From GW2011-AR5 sp041645025 (lineage in GTDB: Archaea; Aenigmatarchaeota; Aenigmatarchaeia; GW2011-AR5), in contig JBAZQV010000017.1 in assembly GCA_041645025.1 (NCBI GenBank), forward strand, positions 1-16,272: 16,272 nt of DNA, given 5' to 3'. Position 1 is the stretch's first letter, and the number at the start of each line of letters is the position of its first letter. The translations under genes and the position numbers were made by a program. A model generated the notes under the pieces. It ran no database searches. It worked only from the letters and a program-made list of their open reading frames with translations, and was not told the DNA's origin. Positions 12,597 to 16,272 of the stretch are shown here, one piece after another.

Positions 12597-12622
12597 TGAG
12601 TTAGCCCGTAGATATTTATTTA

Positions 12623-12910
12623 CTAATTCATTCTGAAGATGTTCTTTCTTCTCAGCCACGAAACCTGAGTTTGTGTATACCTTGTTAATATATCACCATG
12701 GTCATCGCCCTTTATCGACCACGGCTTTACCAGTACTATGTCCCCTTCCCTCATCCATACCCTCTTCCGTAGCTTGCCTGGTATTCTGCACAACCTTATT
12801 TTATCGTCCTGACACCTTACCCTTAGTTTATTGGAGCCAAGCATGGCTTCTATGACGCCTAGTATTTCGCCCTGCCGTGGTTGCCTTATTCTCATGGGTT
12901 CTTCGAACAT
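12623..12910 (-). CDS. eif1a: Translation initiation factor aIF1A
   Basis: Archaeal homologue of eIF1A/IF1, an OB-fold protein that binds the A site of the small subunit during initiation. Visible hallmarks are RIRQPRQGEILGVIEAMLG, KLRVRCQDDKIRLCRIPGKL, RKRVWMREGDIVLVKPW and DDHGDILTRYTQTQVSWL. From the ATG at 12910 it has 95 residues, near the usual length. This start follows GTGAATTC, a plausible ribosome-binding site; the in-frame ATG at 12925 would add MECEF and overlap the stop of the preceding gene. It is the last gene of the NMD3 operon. In many archaea a RIO kinase gene follows aIF1A; here the structured gap follows instead. Confidence 0.94.
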   Translation of the reverse strand: MFEEPMRIRQPRQGEILGVIEAMLGSNKLRVRCQDDKIRLCRIPGKLRKRVWMREGDIVLVKPWSIKGDDHGDILTRYTQTQVSWLRRKNIFRMN

Positions 12911-12914
12911 GAAT

Positions 12915-13253
12915 TCACATTCCATATTTCTTCTGCAGTTTTTTAAGCTCCTTTAGGATAGGAGTCCTCCAGTCTTCTGCAAGCTGGGTTTTAATTAATC
13001 TGATTATATATTTATCTTCGTTGCTCGCCTTCTTTTCTAACATATTACAAATTTTTAGAATTTCAACATCTTTGTCTGTCAGTAATACATATTTTTTAAG
13101 TTCATGTTTACTTATGCCGGCATTAGATATTTGTTTTACTCTTTTTTTGAGAAGGTTTTGATAATTTTTGTCCTTTTCCAGGATTTTCTTGAGCCGAGAT
13201 CCGGTATAACCTAGTTTTATATAAAATCCAACAAGATCATCTAACGCCTTCAC
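12915..13253 (-). CDS. Small alpha-helical protein of unknown function between NMD3 and aIF1A
   Basis: A 112-residue basic, mostly helical protein I cannot assign. The start is a GTG with a strong AAGGTGA Shine-Dalgarno that overlaps the NMD3 stop codon, so it is translationally coupled and likely a real gene. Features are an N-terminal helix (LDDLVGFYIKLGYTG), charged segments (RLKKILEKDKNYQNLLKKR) and a C-terminal ILKELKKLQKKYGM. There are no membrane segments; a single Cys. Its position between a ribosome-biogenesis factor and an initiation factor suggests a translation role, but that is guilt by association only. Confidence 0.72.
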   Translation of the reverse strand: MKALDDLVGFYIKLGYTGSRLKKILEKDKNYQNLLKKRVKQISNAGISKHELKKYVLLTDKDVEILKICNMLEKKASNEDKYIIRLIKTQLAEDWRTPILKELKKLQKKYGM

Positions 13254-13257
13254 ATAC

Positions 13258-13857
13258 TCACCTTATTGCATAATAGTTTCTATAAAGTTTTTCTCCCTTT
13301 TTACTGGCAGCGAGTTTGTACGAATCCTTTACATCATATCTCTTCCTGAAACCCCGGACTGCTGCAGCCGCATTGGCTTTGTGCAATACTTTTATGTTGT
13401 ACCCTTCTTTTAACTTTTCTATGCTACTTATAGATTTTTTTGGAAGTAGGCGGGTAGCATATTTCAGTATATTATCTTTGTCTTTGCCACGTATTTGAAT
13501 GACGGCTTCGTAGTAGCCTCCAGAAAGTTTTACGTGCATAGCGCACATTTTTTTTCTGATAATTACCATGATATTTTTTGTTTCGGTCTTTGGTAGACCC
13601 TTTATGCTACCGCTGCAGGTGACCGTGGCATGAGCTTTGTTTCCAACCAGTTTAATTGAAACCTTTGTGTTAGATATGTTATTTTTCGTCTTCAGGGAGC
13701 TCACTATCTGTTCCTTTATAGAATCCTGATTTAATCCACATATACCACAGTACTCCATGGAAAAATTTTTCACATCAAAAAGTGCCTGAGAATCTAGAAA
13801 ACACGCATCACAGAAGTTATCTATTTTTGCAGGACGGCCGCATTTTATGCAGAACAT
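13258..13857 (-). CDS. nmd3: NMD3-family protein, zinc-binding ribosome-associated factor
   Basis: Archaeal relative of NMD3, which in eukaryotes is the 60S nuclear-export adaptor. The N-terminus has three CxxC pairs (C3/C6, C16/C19, C37/C40) beginning MFCIKCGRPAKIDNFCDAC, the characteristic zinc region. Residues 50-150 form alternating beta strands and helices, and the C-terminus shows KYATRLLPKK, GYNIKVLHKANAAAAVRGFRKRYDVK. At 199 residues it is short for the family. TATAAAT at 13882-13888 lies about 28 nt upstream of the ATG, so the operon appears leaderless. First gene of NMD3-unknown-aIF1A. Confidence 0.85.
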   Translation of the reverse strand: MFCIKCGRPAKIDNFCDACFLDSQALFDVKNFSMEYCGICGLNQDSIKEQIVSSLKTKNNISNTKVSIKLVGNKAHATVTCSGSIKGLPKTETKNIMVIIRKKMCAMHVKLSGGYYEAVIQIRGKDKDNILKYATRLLPKKSISSIEKLKEGYNIKVLHKANAAAAVRGFRKRYDVKDSYKLAASKKGEKLYRNYYAIR

Positions 13858-13881
13858 GCAATATAGTGGAACAAGAAAGGA

Positions 13882-13888
13882 TTTATAG
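13882..13888 (-). promoter_or_regulatory. TATA box of the NMD3 operon
   Basis: Minus-strand CACTATAAATCC; the box is centred about 28 nt upstream of the NMD3 ATG, in the 48-bp gap after the pilin-like gene. Confidence 0.5.
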
Positions 13889-13905
13889 TGAAACTAGAAT
13901 AAGCG

Positions 13906-14958
13906 CTAGAAATAGATACGCCATACAATGAGTTCCACCGCATAGACATCCCCGTCAAACACAATTATGCCAGTCCTGAAGTTCACCGGTGCAGGGTATT
14001 TTTTTGTCATATCCAGTTTGAATTTCTCCCCGCTAGCCCACATCACAGAAGCTTTTGTGAGATTGTCGGTGGCTTTTGTAGATATATCGTTATGATCTGT
14101 TCTCGTGTAGTCCGAAATCCACACAGAACGCCCGTTGCTATTGACGATATCATAATTAGCACGAACAAATGCGTTGCTATTAGGACCAGGAGTTTTTGCT
14201 ATGTTCTTCAGGTCGTTCTCAGTTCTTACACTGCTATAGTGAAAAGTAAATGTGTCGGCTGCTATGTCCGGTAAGTTTTTTTTGAAATTATTTGCATAGT
14301 AGCGAGCAACGTAGTGGGACACTTTACTGCCGTCATATACATCATCAAATTCTGCTGTAGATGACGACGTGCCGAGCCACGTCAGGTTGAACATGGTTCC
14401 TATAGTTCCCTGCACATCCTGCTGTGTAAGGTCGCTTAGAAGGACCACAGAGCCGCCATTTGAAAGCGTTGAATTTATCTTCGATTCATAGGTTTTTATT
14501 AGGACCTTGTTAAAAAAGAATAGTATGTTCGTATCAGCTGGTACAGAATTAGTGGCCATCGCCAATGGCTGTACCCGTATGCTTATGTTACGCTCCTTGT
14601 AGCTGAAATCAAGTGGATTGAGTATTACCTTCAATTCGTTCACGTCATCATTTGTACAGTCCACGCATACTATATTTATTATATCATTGACAGTTCTACT
14701 CACCTCCAGCGAGAAATCAACCGTCTGCGGCAGCATTCTAGTCATGAAAGCATTGAGTGGTGCTCTGTCGTCAGTTTTCACATAACGTGTGAGGGTTCCG
14801 TTAAAATAAGCACTCTCAATGGCATCCTGGGCAAGATTTTGAATCATGGCGTCTCCCCATCCCGAAGCCTGAATATTAGGTACAAAGAAAAACGTTAGCG
14901 ACGCAAGAATCACCACAGACGCTATTATCGCTTCAAAAATCCTAGCAAATCCTTTCAT
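13906..14958 (-). CDS. Type IV pilin-like membrane-anchored surface protein, large
   Basis: A 350-residue secreted protein starting MKGFARIFEAIIASVVILASLTFFFV. This resembles the class III (prepilin) signal: cleavage would fall after Lys-Gly, with Glu near +5/+6 and a hydrophobic helix to about residue 29. The rest is a large extracytoplasmic domain, Thr/Ser/Asn-rich, containing a Rossmann-like stretch (SVPADTNILFFFNKV, NGGSVVLLSDLT) of unknown role, a VCVDC Cys pair and several N-x-S/T sequons. The start is the second of two adjacent ATGs (14961, 14958), because GGTGAT at 14963-14968 is four bases before it. It follows the smaller pilin-like gene in an operon with a FlaJ/TadC-like protein. 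I do not recognise the surface domain. Confidence 0.72.
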   Translation of the reverse strand: MKGFARIFEAIIASVVILASLTFFFVPNIQASGWGDAMIQNLAQDAIESAYFNGTLTRYVKTDDRAPLNAFMTRMLPQTVDFSLEVSRTVNDIINIVCVDCTNDDVNELKVILNPLDFSYKERNISIRVQPLAMATNSVPADTNILFFFNKVLIKTYESKINSTLSNGGSVVLLSDLTQQDVQGTIGTMFNLTWLGTSSSTAEFDDVYDGSKVSHYVARYYANNFKKNLPDIAADTFTFHYSSVRTENDLKNIAKTPGPNSNAFVRANYDIVNSNGRSVWISDYTRTDHNDISTKATDNLTKASVMWASGEKFKLDMTKKYPAPVNFRTGIIVFDGDVYAVELIVWRIYF

Positions 14959-14970
14959 CATTATCACCAA

Positions 14971-15480
14971 TCAAATTATAATTACCTTAATACGGACTAT
15001 TGGCCTGTCGGCGGTATTTAGTACACCGAGCCTGACTGTCTGGAAACTTGGCCTAATCTGTGTTATCACATTTGGCCCGCATACAGTAACCGAGCTTGCA
15101 ACAGGCGAGCCATCCAAATAGGAAACCTCTATTACTATGTCATTTCTGGTATCCACACCCAGCTTATCTTTTACTGCAGCATAGCCCACTGAACATAAGT
15201 CATAGAGTTTTATTATTTTACTTTCATCAAGAAAATATCTGCTGCCGGTTGACAAACCTATGCGTTTTATATCCTTATCAGGAAGTTGCCAGTCCAAAGG
15301 AGCTCCCTCGTCAAACAGAAGCATCTCAGAGTACTGCCAGCTCTTTGATTTCAGTGTTTCACTTGTTGAAGCGCTATGAAAGACAGGCAGGTTGCTTATG
15401 ACTATGCCTGTCACAAAAGATACGGTGGTTATAAAGACAAACACAGAAATTACGAATTCTATTTCAACAACACCCTTCAT
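14971..15480 (-). CDS. Type IV pilin-like / pseudopilin protein
   Basis: A 169-residue protein beginning MKGVVEIEFVISVFVFITTVSFVTGIV. Cleavage after Gly3 would leave VVEIE with Glu at +5, as in archaeal prepilins processed by a PibD/FlaK-type peptidase, followed by a hydrophobic assembly helix. The rest (about 140 residues) is a beta-rich extracytoplasmic domain with DWQLPDKDIKRIGLSTGSRYF and a conserved-looking DLCSVGYAAVKDKLGVD. The start is the ATG at 15480 with AGGTG five bases upstream. It lies between the FlaJ-like gene and the larger pilin-like gene, so probably all three act in one surface filament or secretion machine. Confidence 0.75.
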   Translation of the reverse strand: MKGVVEIEFVISVFVFITTVSFVTGIVISNLPVFHSASTSETLKSKSWQYSEMLLFDEGAPLDWQLPDKDIKRIGLSTGSRYFLDESKIIKLYDLCSVGYAAVKDKLGVDTRNDIVIEVSYLDGSPVASSVTVCGPNVITQIRPSFQTVRLGVLNTADRPIVRIKVIII

Positions 15481-15534
15481 CAAAGCACCTTCACCAAATA
15501 ATTTTTACAAAGCTTTTTAGACTACGTTATCATG

Positions 15535-16272
15535 TTATACAAGCCCTGTCTTAACGACAATAATAAATATTATGAAGCCGCTGAGCAGCATTATGAGGCT
15601 GTGTTTTATACCCACAGTCACAGAATCAGAACCTATCTGGCCTGCTATTAGCCCAGAAAAGAAGCCCTGCACGAGTATCATAGCCAAAAACAATGATTTG
15701 TAGTAGGTTGCCGTGTCATTGGATTTTCCCAGGTCAAAGGCAGTACCTATGGCCTCAAAGGTTTTGCATCCAGTGCATTCGAAATCAGAACTTTCTGTGC
15801 ACACACTGCACGGATTTGGACTGAATCCCTGTACGCCAAACCCGCCAGTTTGGGCCTGCGCCTCAAGCAGTGGTATTAGAAACTTTATCAGGGCAATGGT
15901 TATACCCAAAAATATGAAGAAAATTGCGTACATCATAAGTACTTGCTGATTCAGAAGTACGGCCTTCTCCTGCTGAGCATCCCTTATGGACTCGATGTTG
16001 GCTGCCAGGGATTCCATTGTGTCTTCCACGTTCCCGCCGGATTTGTTGGCCTGGTCAATTACCATGATAGCCCTTACGATGGTTTTGCTGTCGGAAAGGC
16101 GCTCAACAAAGTTTTTTAAAACCCGCTCCATCGGTATATTCCAGCTCAGTTGGTTATTGATTTTTTTAATCTCCTTGGTTAGGCTTCCATAATCTGATTT
16201 GCTGACTGCCTGTATGGATTGTATCAAAGAAAGGCCAGCCCGCTGGCTTTCCGAAAGGTCGCGGAGAAAGTT
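15535..16272 (-). CDS. FlaJ/TadC-type pilus assembly membrane protein, 5' end outside the window
   Basis: The platform protein of an archaeal type IV pilus/T2SS-like system, which holds the assembly ATPase at the membrane. The frame is open to the window edge, so 245 C-terminal residues are visible; NFLRDLSESQRAGLSLIQSIQAVSKSDYG continues upstream of the first in-window start-like codon. GNVEDTMESLAANIESIRDAQQEKAVLLNQQVLMMYAIFF is the hallmark T2SSF segment. Membrane helices lie at about 108-135, 184-205 and 222-243 of the visible part. The loop before the second contains CSVC and CTGC (C155, C158, C166, C169), unusual for the family. An ATPase gene would be expected beyond the edge. Pilin-like genes follow 54 bp downstream. 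Confidence 0.87.
   Translation of the reverse strand, partial: NFLRDLSESQRAGLSLIQSIQAVSKSDYGSLTKEIKKINNQLSWNIPMERVLKNFVERLSDSKTIVRAIMVIDQANKSGGNVEDTMESLAANIESIRDAQQEKAVLLNQQVLMMYAIFFIFLGITIALIKFLIPLLEAQAQTGGFGVQGFSPNPCSVCTESSDFECTGCKTFEAIGTAFDLGKSNDTATYYKSLFLAMILVQGFFSGLIAGQIGSDSVTVGIKHSLIMLLSGFIIFIIVVKTGLV

Noticed and set aside
1..16272. CRISPR array, restriction-modification or toxin-antitoxin locus, rRNA genes
   Set aside because: No regularly spaced repeats, no methyltransferase or nuclease pair apart from homing endonucleases, and no rRNA-like sequence were seen. The winged-helix/LAGLIDADG pair is not a recognisable toxin-antitoxin system.

Overview
The window is archaeal chromosome. 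It encodes an archaeal/eukaryotic-type glycyl-tRNA synthetase, a histone, both subunits of DNA topoisomerase VI, NMD3, aIF1A, a Dim2/Pno1-type KH protein, a tRNA-splicing endonuclease and type IV pilus-like proteins. Promoters are TATA boxes without bacterial -10/-35 pairs. Several transcripts look leaderless (TATA about 25-28 nt before the ATG), while genes inside operons carry GGTGAT-type Shine-Dalgarno sites. Short genes, tight operons and two tRNA genes with several introns each suggest a DPANN-type lineage, but that placement is an inference.

Layout: 1-1165 (-) pheS, 3' end outside the window; 1285-2778 (+) glyS; 2819-3001 (+) a 60-residue histone. Then a minus-strand operon: endA (5171 to 4557), a four-CBS protein ending in a ribosome-hibernation (HPF-like) domain (4531 to 3395), and a SpeD-like pyruvoyl decarboxylase homologue (3393 to 3037). 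Next come a membrane-anchored coiled-coil protein (5942 to 5382), a divergent winged-helix/LAGLIDADG pair (5988-6948), tRNA-Phe and tRNA-Asn (6896-7159, -), and a peptidase E-like gene (7215-7802, +). A long minus-strand information-processing block follows: NMD3, an unknown small gene, aIF1A, a structured gap, the KH protein, top6B with a 470-residue intein, and top6A. The window ends with two pilin-like genes and a FlaJ/TadC-type membrane protein cut by the edge.

The most notable region is 5974-7159. Both tRNA genes are interrupted twice by 27-30 nt introns at non-canonical positions. Three of the four junctions are precise: two have full bulge-helix-bulge motifs and one a slightly weaker motif, and removing the introns gives standard cloverleaves. 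The nearby EndA has Ala where the catalytic Lys is expected, which fits a heteromeric splicing endonuclease with relaxed specificity. Directly 3' of tRNA-Phe, a ~0.9 kb segment holding only a winged-helix gene and a LAGLIDADG endonuclege-type gene (a homing endonuclease) is bounded by a 12-bp direct repeat (GATGGGAAGAGG) copied from the tRNA 3' end. It looks like a minimal tRNA-targeted mobile unit without a recombinase. A palindromic CTCTATA/TATAGAG operator sits between its two genes.

Other points of interest are the SpeD-like protein with Tyr at the His68 position, coiled-coil cysteines spaced at multiples of seven, a short-alpha3 histone, and a complex inverted-repeat region between aIF1A and the KH gene, where many archaea carry a RIO kinase gene.
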